Shown here: one piece after another, positions 25,529-32,438 of the stretch
Position numbering within the stretch: position 1 is the first letter of the stretch
Layout: each line of letters opens with the position of its first letter
Origin: an uncultured Acetatifactor sp.
GTDB taxonomy: Bacteria; Bacillota; Clostridia; Lachnospirales; Lachnospiraceae
Direction: 5' to 3'
NCBI GenBank assembly: GCA_947624245.1
Contig: CANQJL010000029.1
Span: 1 to 32,603 of the forward strand
Length of the DNA stretch: 32,603 nucleotides
Made by a program: the position numbers and the translations under genes
Notes under the pieces: generated by a model
The model's input: the letters and a program-made list of their open reading frames with translations, nothing else
The model's database searches: none
Told to the model about the DNA's origin: nothing

Positions 25529-25557
25529 ATTATACATCATTATCAATTCCGTGGAAA
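25529..25557 (-). promoter_or_regulatory. Promoter of glgA
   Basis: Minus strand TTTCCA (25552-25557), 17 bp spacer, TATAAT (25529-25534), 41 bp before the start. Flanking CGGAAT and ATTCCG arms (25503-25508 and 25546-25551) make a loose inverted repeat that may or may not be regulatory. Confidence 0.55.
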
Positions 25558-25594
25558 GTGTTTTCTTTCGGCAGTGCAAACAGTTTTTACATTT

Positions 25595-26116
25595 TTACAT
25601 TTTATACGACAGTCTGATCCTGTCCGCGATCAGGGCGATGAACTCGGAGTTGGTCGGCTTGCCCTTTCCCGTGTCGATGGTATAGCCGAACAGCGCATCA
25701 AGAGTCTCCATTCTCCCTCTGCTCCACGCGACCTCTATGGCATGGCGGATCGCCCGCTCCACACGGCTGGGCGTGGTCTGGAATCTCTTTGCGATAGTCG
25801 GGTACAGGATCTTTGTGATGGAACTGATCATCGCGGGATCGTCCACGGACATCATGATTGCCTCCCGCAGATACTGATAGCCCTTGATATGCGCCGGCAC
25901 GCCGATCTCATGTATCATATTGGTCACATCCTGCTCCAGATCGCGGTTCACCGCCTTCTGCTTCTGCGCCTCCTGATTTGATTTGACGGCGCTCCCTCCC
26001 TTTGCGGACGGTACCGTTATCATGATCTGAAATTCCTTGTCCGCATTCATCAAATCTCCCAAAATTTTGTAAATTTTCTCGTTGTCCTTTGTCGTTGTAA
26101 TGTTCAGTTGTTCCAT
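25595..26116 (-). CDS. Spo0A effector-domain protein without a receiver domain
   Basis: A 173-residue protein whose residues 58-170 match the DNA-binding domain of Spo0A, the master regulator of sporulation. Visible pieces are [20 protein letters not shown], the recognition helix region [18 protein letters not shown] (114-131), and K-P-T-N-S-E-F-I-A. The first 57 residues are not a receiver domain; there is no acidic pocket or phospho-acceptor Asp context. The start is sound (ATG at 26116, GGAGG 7 bases upstream), with a promoter further up, so the gene is not a truncated fragment. Without phosphorylation control it should bind 0A boxes constitutively, or compete with true Spo0A. A 0A-box-like TGTCGAA lies in its leader. 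Confidence 0.88.
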   Translation of the reverse strand: MEQLNITTTKDNEKIYKILGDLMNADKEFQIMITVPSAKGGSAVKSNQEAQKQKAVNRDLEQDVTNMIHEIGVPAHIKGYQYLREAIMMSVDDPAMISSITKILYPTIAKRFQTTPSRVERAIRHAIEVAWSRGRMETLDALFGYTIDTGKGKPTNSEFIALIADRIRLSYKM

Positions 26117-26129
26117 GAAACTACCTCCA

Positions 26130-26136
26130 TGTCGAA
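26130..26136 (+). promoter_or_regulatory. 0A-box-like site in the leader of the Spo0A-domain gene
   Basis: TGTCGAA on the plus strand matches the core 0A box (TGNCGAA) exactly and lies 14 bp upstream of the start of the Spo0A-domain gene, next to its ribosome binding site. It may mediate autoregulation. Confidence 0.4.
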
Positions 26137-26216
26137 GAATTCACTTTTTTACGTGGCAGTCGCCGTGCCGATTCGCATCATTTCGCGTTTCGGCTCCAAA
26201 ATCAGCCACCTTTTAC

Positions 26217-26246
26217 ATTATAAAAGATAAAAGTTTGAAACAGCAA
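26217..26246 (-). promoter_or_regulatory. Promoter candidate for the Spo0A-domain gene
   Basis: Minus strand TATAAT at 26217-26222, with TTGCTG as a partial -35 about 17-18 bp upstream. The leader would be about 95 bases and contains the 0A-box-like site. Confidence 0.5.
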
Positions 26247-26280
26247 CCGCAACTCACCGCGCTTTCCCTTATCAATCGCC

Positions 26281-26316
26281 AAAAAAAGCGGCAAAAACCT
26301 TCCGTTTTGCCGCTTT
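26281..26316 (-). terminator. Intrinsic terminator downstream of ptsP
   Basis: A 12-bp perfect stem (26285-26296 with 26305-26316, core GCGGC/GCCGC) followed on the minus strand by a run of T residues. It sits about 55 bp after the ptsP stop. Confidence 0.85.
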
Positions 26317-26369
26317 CCCCATAATTCTTCCAAAAGTCGCACGTATTCGCGCTTGATTTTACGAATCTC

Positions 26370-27983
26370 TCACAGTTCCCGTATTCTCTGCCGCACCTCC
26401 AGAATCATTCCCGGCGATACGCTGATCTCGTCGATCCCCATCCGCAGAAATTCCGCCGTAAAATCGGTATCCGCCGCCAGCTCGCCGCAGACGCAGATTC
26501 CGATGCCCGCCGCGTGGGCGTTTCTGGACACCAGCTCCAACAGCCGAAGCACCGCCCTGTGATCGGGATCGTCAAAGCGCTCCAGACTCCCGTTCTGTCT
26601 GTCCAGCGCCAGCGTGTACTGCGCAAGATCGTTGGTCCCCACGCTGAAGAAGTCCACCTCTTTCGCCAGCAGATCGCTGAGCAGCGCAGCCGCCGGCGTC
26701 TCTATCATGATCCCCGTCGGAAGGCTCTCGGCATGGGGAATCCCCTCCTTGGCCAGCTCCCCCTTCACCTGCTGTTCCAGCTGTCTTAGCTCAAGCACCT
26801 CCTTCACGGAGGTTATCATGGGATACATAATGCGCAGCTTCCCGCAGACGCCCGCCCGATACAGCGCGCGAAGCTGCGTCCTCAGGAGGCTTGGCCTCTC
26901 CAGGCCCAGACGGATCGCCCGAAGCCCCAGAGCAGGATTCTCCTCCCGCTCCTGTTTCAGCCAGGACACCCTCTTGTCCGCGCCTATATCAAAGGTACGA
27001 ATGACTACTTCCTTCCCGTCCATTCGCTCCAATATCTGCCTGTAGAAGGAATACTGCTTTTCCTCATCGGGCTCCTCATCGCTCTCCAGATACAGGATCT
27101 CGCTCCGGAACAGTCCGATCCCGCCGGCGTCATTGGCACAGGCGGCCTCCACATCTGCAAGACTTCCTGCATTGGCGAAAAGCTTCACGGTCTTGCCGTC
27201 CCTAGTGATATTCTCCTTGCCCATCAGCTCTCTGAGCTGCGCTTTATGTCTGTCGGATTCCCGTTTTTTCTCCTCCATGGCCGACAGCGCCGCCTCGTCC
27301 GGTTCAAGATAGAGCACACCGGAAAAGCCGTCTATGACTGCAAGTTTTCCGTCACATTCCGGCCCCAGCGCCTCTCCCAGCTTCATCAGCGCCGGAACGC
27401 CCATACTTCTGGCCAGAATCGCCGTATGCGAGTGCGTGCTCCCCTTCCTTAAGGCAAATCCGATCACGCTGCCGCCGAAGAACTGTACCGTCTCGCTGGG
27501 CAGCAGATCCTCCGCCGCCAGAATAAAGGGTTCCTCCGGCAGATCGATCCCGATTCCCCCTGCCAGTACATTTATGAGCCGTCCCGTGACGTCCAGAATA
27601 TCCTGCGCCCGCTCCCTGATATAGGTGTCTTCCACGGCGCCGATCTTCCCTGCCATCTCGTCGCCTGTGGTCCGCACGGCGTACTCCGCGTTCACGCCCT
27701 CCTGCAGGATCCTATCCCGCACACAATCCCCGTACTCCTTCTCATCTAAAAGCAGCTCCTGCACCTGAAAAATAGCGGCGTTTGCCTCGCCCACCACCTT
27801 CACGCTGTCCTGATACAGATCTCTGAGCTGACATTTCGCTCCCAAAAGCGCCTTTTCAAACCGTAAAAGCTCCGCTTCCCGATCCTCCACCGCCCTGCGC
27901 CCGATGTCCCGCTGCCCGCCGTAATAGACCAGTCTGCCGATACAGACGTCCCGATATACGCTCTTTCCCTGAAGTTTCAGCAT
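26370..27983 (-). CDS. ptsI: Phosphoenolpyruvate-protein phosphotransferase (PTS enzyme I)
   Basis: A 537-residue enzyme I that takes phosphate from phosphoenolpyruvate to HPr, the entry step of PTS sugar uptake. The phospho-acceptor is His186 in S-T-H-S-H-T-A-I-L-A-R. The C-terminal PEP-binding barrel shows G-I-G-L-F-R-S-E, R-T-F-D-I-G-A-D-K, N-P-A-L-G-L-R-A-I-R, S-V-G-T-N-D-L-A-Q-Y and V-C-G-E. The ATG at 27983 follows AAGGAGGAAG. A much longer in-frame reading to 28871 crosses holA and is spurious. No ptsH (HPr) lies beside it, unlike the usual ptsHI pair. It is slightly shorter than typical (about 570), mainly at the N-terminus. An extended -10 (TGGTATACT, minus strand, 28003-28011) is its promoter. 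Confidence 0.93.
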   Translation of the reverse strand: MLKLQGKSVYRDVCIGRLVYYGGQRDIGRRAVEDREAELLRFEKALLGAKCQLRDLYQDSVKVVGEANAAIFQVQELLLDEKEYGDCVRDRILQEGVNAEYAVRTTGDEMAGKIGAVEDTYIRERAQDILDVTGRLINVLAGGIGIDLPEEPFILAAEDLLPSETVQFFGGSVIGFALRKGSTHSHTAILARSMGVPALMKLGEALGPECDGKLAVIDGFSGVLYLEPDEAALSAMEEKKRESDRHKAQLRELMGKENITRDGKTVKLFANAGSLADVEAACANDAGGIGLFRSEILYLESDEEPDEEKQYSFYRQILERMDGKEVVIRTFDIGADKRVSWLKQEREENPALGLRAIRLGLERPSLLRTQLRALYRAGVCGKLRIMYPMITSVKEVLELRQLEQQVKGELAKEGIPHAESLPTGIMIETPAAALLSDLLAKEVDFFSVGTNDLAQYTLALDRQNGSLERFDDPDHRAVLRLLELVSRNAHAAGIGICVCGELAADTDFTAEFLRMGIDEISVSPGMILEVRQRIREL

Positions 27984-28002
27984 AATTACTTCCTCCTTTC
28001 TG

Positions 28003-28011
28003 AGTATACCA
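28003..28011 (-). promoter_or_regulatory. Extended -10 promoter of enzyme I gene
   Basis: Minus strand TGG-TATACT about 20 bp before the start codon. No clear -35, as expected for an extended -10 promoter. The leader would be very short. Confidence 0.45.
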
Positions 28012-28038
28012 TATCTTTCCTCCCCCGCCAAGAAAACC

Positions 28039-28067
28039 TTGACATCACCGGCGGCCAAAGGCAAAAT
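28039..28067 (+). promoter_or_regulatory. Promoter of holA
   Basis: TTGACA (28039-28044), 17 bp spacer, CAAAAT (28062-28067), 30 bp before the holA start. Confidence 0.6.
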
Positions 28068-28097
28068 AAGAGTAGGAAAGGGAGCGGGCAATATCCG

Positions 28098-29075
28098 ATG
28101 AAGCAGCTGAACGAAGACATCAAACAGGGAAAATTGAGATCGGTCTATCTTCTCTACGGCGAGGAGCGCTATCTGCGCAGACAGTACAGAGAACGCCTGC
28201 AGAAGGCTCTCTGCGGCGAGGGAGACTCTATGAACACGCATTTTTACACCGGAAAGGACGTGCCGGTGGGGGAGATCATCGATCTGGCGGAGACACTGCC
28301 TTTTCTCGCCGAGCGCCGCGTCTTCTTTATAGACGACAGCGGACTGTTCAAAGCAGGCGGCGAAAAAATGGCGGAGTACCTGGCGGCGCCTGCCGAGACC
28401 GCCTTCTTTGTTTTTACCGAGAGCGAGGTGGACAAGCGGAGCAAGCTCTTTAAGACCGTACAGTCCAAGGGCTATGCCGCGGAATTTTCCGTACAGGACG
28501 AAGCCACTCTGACCCGCTGGGTGAAGGGCCTTCTCGCCAAAGACGGAAAGTCGGCCGCAGACGGCACGATCAGACTTTTTCTGACAAAGACCGGAACCGA
28601 CATGGACAACATACAGACGGAGCTGGAGAAGCTGATCTGCTACTGTATGGATCGGGAAACGATCACCGACGCAGATGTGGAAGCGATCTGCACCACGCAT
28701 ATCCACAACCGCATTTTTGATATGATCAACGCCATCGCGGATAAGGATCAGAAAAAGGCGCTGGATCTGTATTATGACCTGCTCGCCCTGAAGGAGCCCC
28801 CCATGCGAATCCTCGCCCTGATCGCCAGACAGTGCAATCTGCTGCTGCAGGCAAAGGAGCTGCAGACTCACGGCTTCGGCAATTCCGCCGTCGCCGGCAA
28901 GCTGGGCGTTCCTCCCTTTGCCGTGGGAAGATACTTAAAACAGGCATCGCGCTTCTCCGCCTCCACGCTGCGCCAAGCGGTGCGGCAGTGTGTGGAAGCG
29001 GACGAGGCCGTCAAGACCGGCCGCATGAACGATATGATGAGCGTGGAGGTGCTGATCCTGTCCGTGCTGTGTTGA
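28098..29075 (+). CDS. holA: DNA polymerase III delta subunit
   Basis: A 325-residue delta subunit of the clamp loader, which opens the sliding clamp. It has the family's L-L-Y-G-E-E-R-Y-L start, the D-D-S-G and F-T-E-S segments of the AAA-like core, and a C-terminal helical collar domain from about residue 210. There is no functional Walker A, as expected for delta. The ATG at 28098 has only a distant GGGAG, so translation may be modest. In many Firmicutes holA is followed by rpsT (ribosomal protein S20); here the next gene is AT-rich and convergent, suggesting an insertion or rearrangement just downstream. Confidence 0.92.
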   Translation: MKQLNEDIKQGKLRSVYLLYGEERYLRRQYRERLQKALCGEGDSMNTHFYTGKDVPVGEIIDLAETLPFLAERRVFFIDDSGLFKAGGEKMAEYLAAPAETAFFVFTESEVDKRSKLFKTVQSKGYAAEFSVQDEATLTRWVKGLLAKDGKSAADGTIRLFLTKTGTDMDNIQTELEKLICYCMDRETITDADVEAICTTHIHNRIFDMINAIADKDQKKALDLYYDLLALKEPPMRILALIARQCNLLLQAKELQTHGFGNSAVAGKLGVPPFAVGRYLKQASRFSASTLRQAVRQCVEADEAVKTGRMNDMMSVEVLILSVLC

Positions 29076-29088
29076 CAGTATAACCTTC

Positions 29089-29523
29089 TTATACAAAGTC
29101 GTTAAACACCTTCTTACTTTCTTCATCCAGTTCCGGATAGATATTGGTGTAACCATGTTGTTTTACTTGATCCGACCACAAATTAGATGTTTTCATAAAT
29201 GACCGAAAATCATCACAGTATATAAATTTAATTAAATTTGAGATCAAGACTAATGTATTGCGTTCAATCACATTATTACTTTCATTATACTTTTCAAAAA
29301 ATAAAGATTGCAAAATTATGTTAAAAACTGAGTCAGTATATGCTTCTTCCAACAAACCGACACTGCTATTTAAAAAATCATAAATTAACTTGCTTGCTGC
29401 ATTTTTGTCTTCATAATCACATTTTGGGATTTCGGCTCTGCCATTCTTTTGTATCCATAATATGGTATCCAATAAATATGTGAAGATGGTGTCACTATCT
29501 TTTATTTTATAATTTTTAATCAT
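29089..29523 (-). CDS. Hypothetical protein, first gene of AT-rich right flank
   Basis: A 144-residue, soluble, mildly acidic and mostly helical protein that I do not recognise. It has several hydrophobic helical stretches (Y-L-L-D-T-I-L-W-I and F-N-I-I-L-Q-S-L-F-F) but no clear membrane span. The ATG at 29523, 5 bases after GGAGG, is better than an in-frame TTG four codons earlier. An extended -10 (TGGTATAAT on the minus strand, -10 at 29547-29552) lies just upstream. It is convergent with holA with a 13-bp gap, and its AT-rich composition contrasts with holA. Size and island context fit an immunity-type or orphan accessory protein, but that is a guess. Confidence 0.65.
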   Translation of the reverse strand: MIKNYKIKDSDTIFTYLLDTILWIQKNGRAEIPKCDYEDKNAASKLIYDFLNSSVGLLEEAYTDSVFNIILQSLFFEKYNESNNVIERNTLVLISNLIKFIYCDDFRSFMKTSNLWSDQVKQHGYTNIYPELDEESKKVFNDFV

Positions 29524-29546
29524 ACATACCTCCAAATATTTTTAAT

Positions 29547-29555
29547 ATTATACCA
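29547..29555 (-). promoter_or_regulatory. Extended -10 promoter of the hypothetical gene
   Basis: Minus strand TGG-TATAAT about 24 bp before the start codon, no clear -35. Confidence 0.45.
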
Positions 29556-29624
29556 TACCATTCATTTTTCTACCGCATATTCATTCACTTTTTCCATTCT
29601 TTCTGTGCTTTGCGGTTTGTGAAA

Positions 29625-29664
29625 ATAAAAAAGGCAGCGATTGCCTGTTAAAATAATGGCTGCC
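29625..29664 (-). terminator. Intrinsic terminator after the 118-residue hypothetical
   Basis: A six-base-pair stem GGCAGC/GCTGCC (29633-29638 and 29659-29664) with a 20-base loop, followed on the minus strand by TTTTTTATTTT. It sits about 40 bp after the stop at 29702. Confidence 0.6.
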
Positions 29665-29701
29665 CAAAGGTAAACAATATTCAAATTTTTTAATTAGCAT
29701 A

Positions 29702-30058
29702 TCATTCAACTAAAGAACGATAAAAACTCATTTCTTCCTCGGAAGGCTCATAATAAAAAGTCAAAAATTCCTCTGGAATGGAAAATGCTTTGATACTTTC
29801 TTCTGCAACCGTCATTTTGATAATATTTATATTTTCGTATAATGTAATAGTATTATTTTCTTCTAGTTCCTTTTCGCCAAAACGTGAAACAGGGTATTTG
29901 TATGCAACCAAATAGTATTGCTCCTTTATCCCCGCTAAATCTTTTTCCAATTCATCTTGACGTTCTTCTATATCTGAATTATCAAAAGAAAAAGAACATT
30001 GATTATATTGATATAACTGTTTTCTGGCAACTGCCCGTATTCGTTTCAATCTCTGCAC
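29702..30058 (-). CDS. Hypothetical protein, 118 residues
   Basis: A small soluble protein that I do not recognise. It has a basic N-terminus (R-L-K-R-I-R-A-V-A-R-K), then a charged Glu/Asp/Lys segment and an acidic C-terminus. There is no membrane helix or signal peptide. The start is a GTG at 30058 with GAGGAC 4 bases upstream. A terminator follows. It is AT-rich like its neighbours and unlike the core genes, which supports recent acquisition. Confidence 0.55.
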   Translation of the reverse strand: MQRLKRIRAVARKQLYQYNQCSFSFDNSDIEERQDELEKDLAGIKEQYYLVAYKYPVSRFGEKELEENNTITLYENINIIKMTVAEESIKAFSIPEEFLTFYYEPSEEEMSFYRSLVE

Positions 30059-30207
30059 TTTAGTCCTCTCCCCTTTCTGCGCTTACGCTGTTAATGTCTA
30101 TAACACAAATGCGCATAGATGTTACTCCATACGCTTTGATGATGTGTTTCTGTTTAGTTGTTCCCATGGCAGATGTTGGTTTGACAAATCAGGAATTTGG
30201 TGCTTGG
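30059..30207. other. Gap between hypothetical and membrane-protein genes
   Basis: A 35-codon frame on the minus strand (30063-30167) and a 54-codon frame on the plus strand overlap here. Neither has a ribosome binding site, and I do not call either a gene. Confidence 0.3.
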
Positions 30208-30645
30208 TCATACGTTTTCTTTGACAATAAGAAAATGGAAAATCCCAAAAACCAATGAGGTGACGACCAAAGCAGGATGCCGAAGTATAATACCGTTCAA
30301 CAAGAACAAGACGGCGGGAGCAAATGCTAACCCGTAGAGAACGAACACTCCACCATTTGCTTTTTTAACCCAGAGCAAGCTGTAAATCACCAGCAACAGT
30401 ATTGTTAAGCATATCCAAACGAGCATCTCCACTACAGATCTAAAACCAAATTTCCAGCCTCTTGTGAACATAGGAAGAATCATAAGAGCCATGCAGCCGT
30501 ATCTTCCTATTTGCTCAAAGATATTGACAATCAAATGTTTACTGTTAAAGCTATCGGACAACCCTTTTCGAGCAGCGATCACATTGATTAATATAAGCCA
30601 CACCACCGCCGCCATATTAATCCAGTTTATCCAGCCAAAGCTCAT
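30208..30645 (-). CDS. Conserved membrane protein with five predicted helices
   Basis: A 145-residue integral membrane protein with predicted helices at about 5-22, 45-61, 72-93, 100-117 and 122-141. It begins M-S-F-G-W-I-N-W-I-N and contains E-Q-I-G-R-Y-G-C-M, a pattern I recall from small Firmicute membrane proteins of unknown function. The ATG at 30645 has GGGGGA about 5 bases upstream. No enzyme motif was seen. A transporter or sensor role cannot be supported. Confidence 0.7.
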   Translation of the reverse strand: MSFGWINWINMAAVVWLILINVIAARKGLSDSFNSKHLIVNIFEQIGRYGCMALMILPMFTRGWKFGFRSVVEMLVWICLTILLLVIYSLLWVKKANGGVFVLYGLAFAPAVLFLLNGIILRHPALVVTSLVFGIFHFLIVKENV

Positions 30646-30943
30646 GATTATCCCCCTTCCGATAACCTCCGATTATGATTTGATGATTTTTAAGGAAAAC
30701 ATTAGCTGTTATATTTTGTTATTAAAATCTCCGCTAACCCTTGAAAACACTAAGTTTATCGCAGGTGAACTTTCCCTTAAAGTTTCCCTTGTATTATATC
30801 TTCCCACAGGGCATTACGAACTCTGATAAGGGAAAAAATGAGGGAAATAAAATCGCATAAAACATTATATCACAAAATATACGGTAATTGGTAAACTGAT
30901 TGAAATGCTTTCAAAAAATCAATGAAAAGAGGACAGATAAAAA
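30646..30943. other. Gene-free stretch with paired TTTCCCT inverted repeats
   Basis: A 298-bp AT-rich stretch without a supported gene. Two 20-base blocks, 30771-30790 and 30828-30847, each carry two TTTCCCT motifs and are inverted relative to each other, matching at 16 of 20 positions. Such clustered short repeats resemble integrase arm sites or a recombination site, but no integrase is in the window. The plus-strand frame ending at 30826 has no ribosome binding site. Confidence 0.4.
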
Positions 30944-31183
30944 ATGAATATTATTTATGCAACATACAATATCCACCATAATAGCATTGATGTATACACC
31001 TATGCAGGTTACTTTTTACGGATAGACTGCAACAAAGCAGAAGAGGGATTGAAAACTACCCCCTGCTCTGAATGTGCCTTAAATTCTTTGGCAATAGACG
31101 ATCCGCTTGAGTATGCAAGATTGTATCTTGAGGGAAATATGCAAATGTGGGCGGAGTCAGAGGATTCCTTGGAATTGTGGTAA
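30944..31183 (+). CDS. Small DUF6061-like protein
   Basis: A 79-residue protein whose pattern (Y-N-x-x-x-N-S-I-D-V-Y near the start, then I-D-C, then D-P-L-E-Y-A-R-L-Y-L-E-G-N) fits, from memory, the DUF6061 family often found on mobile elements of Firmicutes. Function unknown. The ATG at 30944 follows GAGGAC by about 10 bases. A strong hairpin follows the gene. It is soluble, acidic, with no membrane helix. The family match should be checked. Confidence 0.6.
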   Translation: MNIIYATYNIHHNSIDVYTYAGYFLRIDCNKAEEGLKTTPCSECALNSLAIDDPLEYARLYLEGNMQMWAESEDSLELW

Positions 31184-31196
31184 GTTTAAATTCTTT

Positions 31197-31231
31197 ATGG
31201 GGCTGACATTTTAATACAAGTCCAGCCCCAT
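31197..31231 (+). terminator. Hairpin downstream of the DUF6061-like gene
   Basis: A nine-base-pair perfect stem ATGGGGCTG/CAGCCCCAT (31197-31205 and 31223-31231). The following TATTG is a weak T-tract, so termination is plausible but not strong. It could also serve the convergent HTH gene. Confidence 0.5.
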
Positions 31232-31275
31232 TATTGAGGATACAACATATTGTATCATGTGGTAATCAAACATTA

Positions 31276-31884
31276 TTATTTATCTAAGAAAAACTCATCT
31301 GGAGGTTCTGGCTCGTCTGGGTCATAACTATCTATTTCCATTCGCAATCTATAAATTTCTGGATAAAGATCCTGTTCCATAGCATTTTTAGAAAAATATT
31401 TCATAAGCACTGGTACGATTGCATCCTCTAAACTTAATTGGAATTCTTTTTGTTGTTCAAACGTCATCTCATAAAATTGTTTCTTTGAAATATCGTGAAT
31501 AATAAGAATGTATTCCAAATATTTACTATACAAAAACTCTCCGTCATAATTTGCACTCTGCTGTTTCTTGAGATATGGAAATTTTTTTGCACATAGTCCT
31601 TTTTTTAAAATAGAATACATAGCATCATTATCCGCAATTTTCTTGCAAATCTGGTGATATTTTCCCGATAGATAGTCCGGTTCTACATCAAGATACCGTC
31701 CAAGCGCATCTAATAATTTAGCAGATACTTCACCTTCCTTTATTCCACGTTCAATAGATTTAGAAGACCAGCCAAATTTGTTATAATCTTCTCCTAGTTT
31801 TCTAATACTGGTATCTCTAAGCTCTAATGCTTCTTTTAAGCATTCTTTATTTAATGGTATTTTTTTCATTTTTTTGTTTGCCAT
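31276..31884 (-). CDS. HTH (XRE-like) repressor-type regulator
   Basis: A 202-residue protein with an N-terminal helix-turn-helix (about residues 14-72: L-K-E-A-L-E-L-R, I-R-K-L-G-E-D-Y, S-S-K-S-I-E-R-G-I, and L-G-R-Y-L-D-V-E-P-D-Y-L) followed by about 130 mostly helical residues of unknown fold and an acidic Pro-rich tail. The ATG at 31884 follows GGAGG by 9 bases; the in-frame start at 31911 lies inside the -10 region. It is divergent from the small membrane protein gene at 32019, and a palindrome lies between them across that gene's -35, so this is probably its repressor. Confidence 0.72.
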   Translation of the reverse strand: MANKKMKKIPLNKECLKEALELRDTSIRKLGEDYNKFGWSSKSIERGIKEGEVSAKLLDALGRYLDVEPDYLSGKYHQICKKIADNDAMYSILKKGLCAKKFPYLKKQQSANYDGEFLYSKYLEYILIIHDISKKQFYEMTFEQQKEFQLSLEDAIVPVLMKYFSKNAMEQDLYPEIYRLRMEIDSYDPDEPEPPDEFFLDK

Positions 31885-31910
31885 ACCAATACACCTCCAA
31901 AGTGCGGACA

Positions 31911-31919
31911 TTTATACCA
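31911..31919 (-). promoter_or_regulatory. Extended -10 promoter of the HTH gene
   Basis: Minus strand TGG-TATAAA about 27 bp before the start. CAATATTG, a perfect 8-bp palindrome, lies beside it (31918-31925). Confidence 0.45.
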
Positions 31920-31927
31920 ATATTGTC

Positions 31928-31958
31928 TGTTGATTTGTACATTGCAACATTCTATAAT
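31928..31958 (+). promoter_or_regulatory. Promoter of the 137-residue gene with palindromic operator candidate
   Basis: TTGATT (31930-31935), 17 bp spacer, TATAAT (31953-31958). An imperfect palindrome with arms TGTTG (31928-31932) and CAACA (31945-31949) and centre TGTACA (31936-31941) covers the -35 and most of the spacer, a position suited to repression by the divergent HTH protein. Confidence 0.65.
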
Positions 31959-32018
31959 ATAGCACAGTGAGAGAAAAGAACAAACCACCAAATAAATTAT
32001 TAAGGAGGCGTTTCATTT

Positions 32019-32432
32019 ATGCAAGAAAAAAAAGTTGATGCTAATGACACTAAAGAAAAAAGGTTTTGGGTAAAGGTAAAAGAACACAAAACGGAGATTA
32101 TTATTGTAACAGCAACAATTCTTACAGCAGTTGCAAGTGCTATTGTTTATAAAAGGGGAGCGACAATTAATATTTTGAAAAATGAAAACATGGACAAATA
32201 TGCAAAAGAACCTAAGAATATAAGTCCAATACTAACGGAAATTATCGAAAACAGTATCACTGATGATAATCTGGTCAACAAAACTATCAATGTTCCAGAA
32301 TACATGAGAAAACTTCCGAAAGATTATAGGCATTCTCAAAATGCGGTAGAATTAGCTAAAAGCTTTGGTTATGAGTTGCCAGATGACGAAACCTTTGTAC
32401 GACCATATTCATACCTTAAAATAAGTGCCTAA
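32019..32432 (+). CDS. Small single-span membrane protein of unknown function
   Basis: A 137-residue protein with a charged N-terminus (1-23), one transmembrane helix (about 26-44, I-I-I-V-T-A-T-I-L-T-A-V) and a hydrophilic C-terminal part of about 90 residues containing N-V-P-E-Y-M-R-K-L-P. There is no signal peptidase site. The ATG at 32019 has AAGGAGGCG about 9 bases upstream. It has a strong promoter under a likely repressor and a downstream terminator. I do not recognise the family. Confidence 0.7.
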   Translation: MQEKKVDANDTKEKRFWVKVKEHKTEIIIVTATILTAVASAIVYKRGATINILKNENMDKYAKEPKNISPILTEIIENSITDDNLVNKTINVPEYMRKLPKDYRHSQNAVELAKSFGYELPDDETFVRPYSYLKISA

Positions 32433-32438
32433 GACAGT

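Noticed and set aside
27984..28871. Long N-terminal extension of the enzyme I reading frame, antisense to holA
   Set aside because: It lies opposite a clear holA gene, has no family similarity, and the real start at 27983 has a strong ribosome binding site and standard family N-terminus.
30063..30167. 34-residue minus-strand frame between membrane and hypothetical genes
   Set aside because: No ribosome binding site or promoter; it ends at the site of the next gene but has no other support.
30464..30826. 120-codon plus-strand frame
   Set aside because: Half of it is antisense to the five-helix membrane protein and it has no ribosome binding site.
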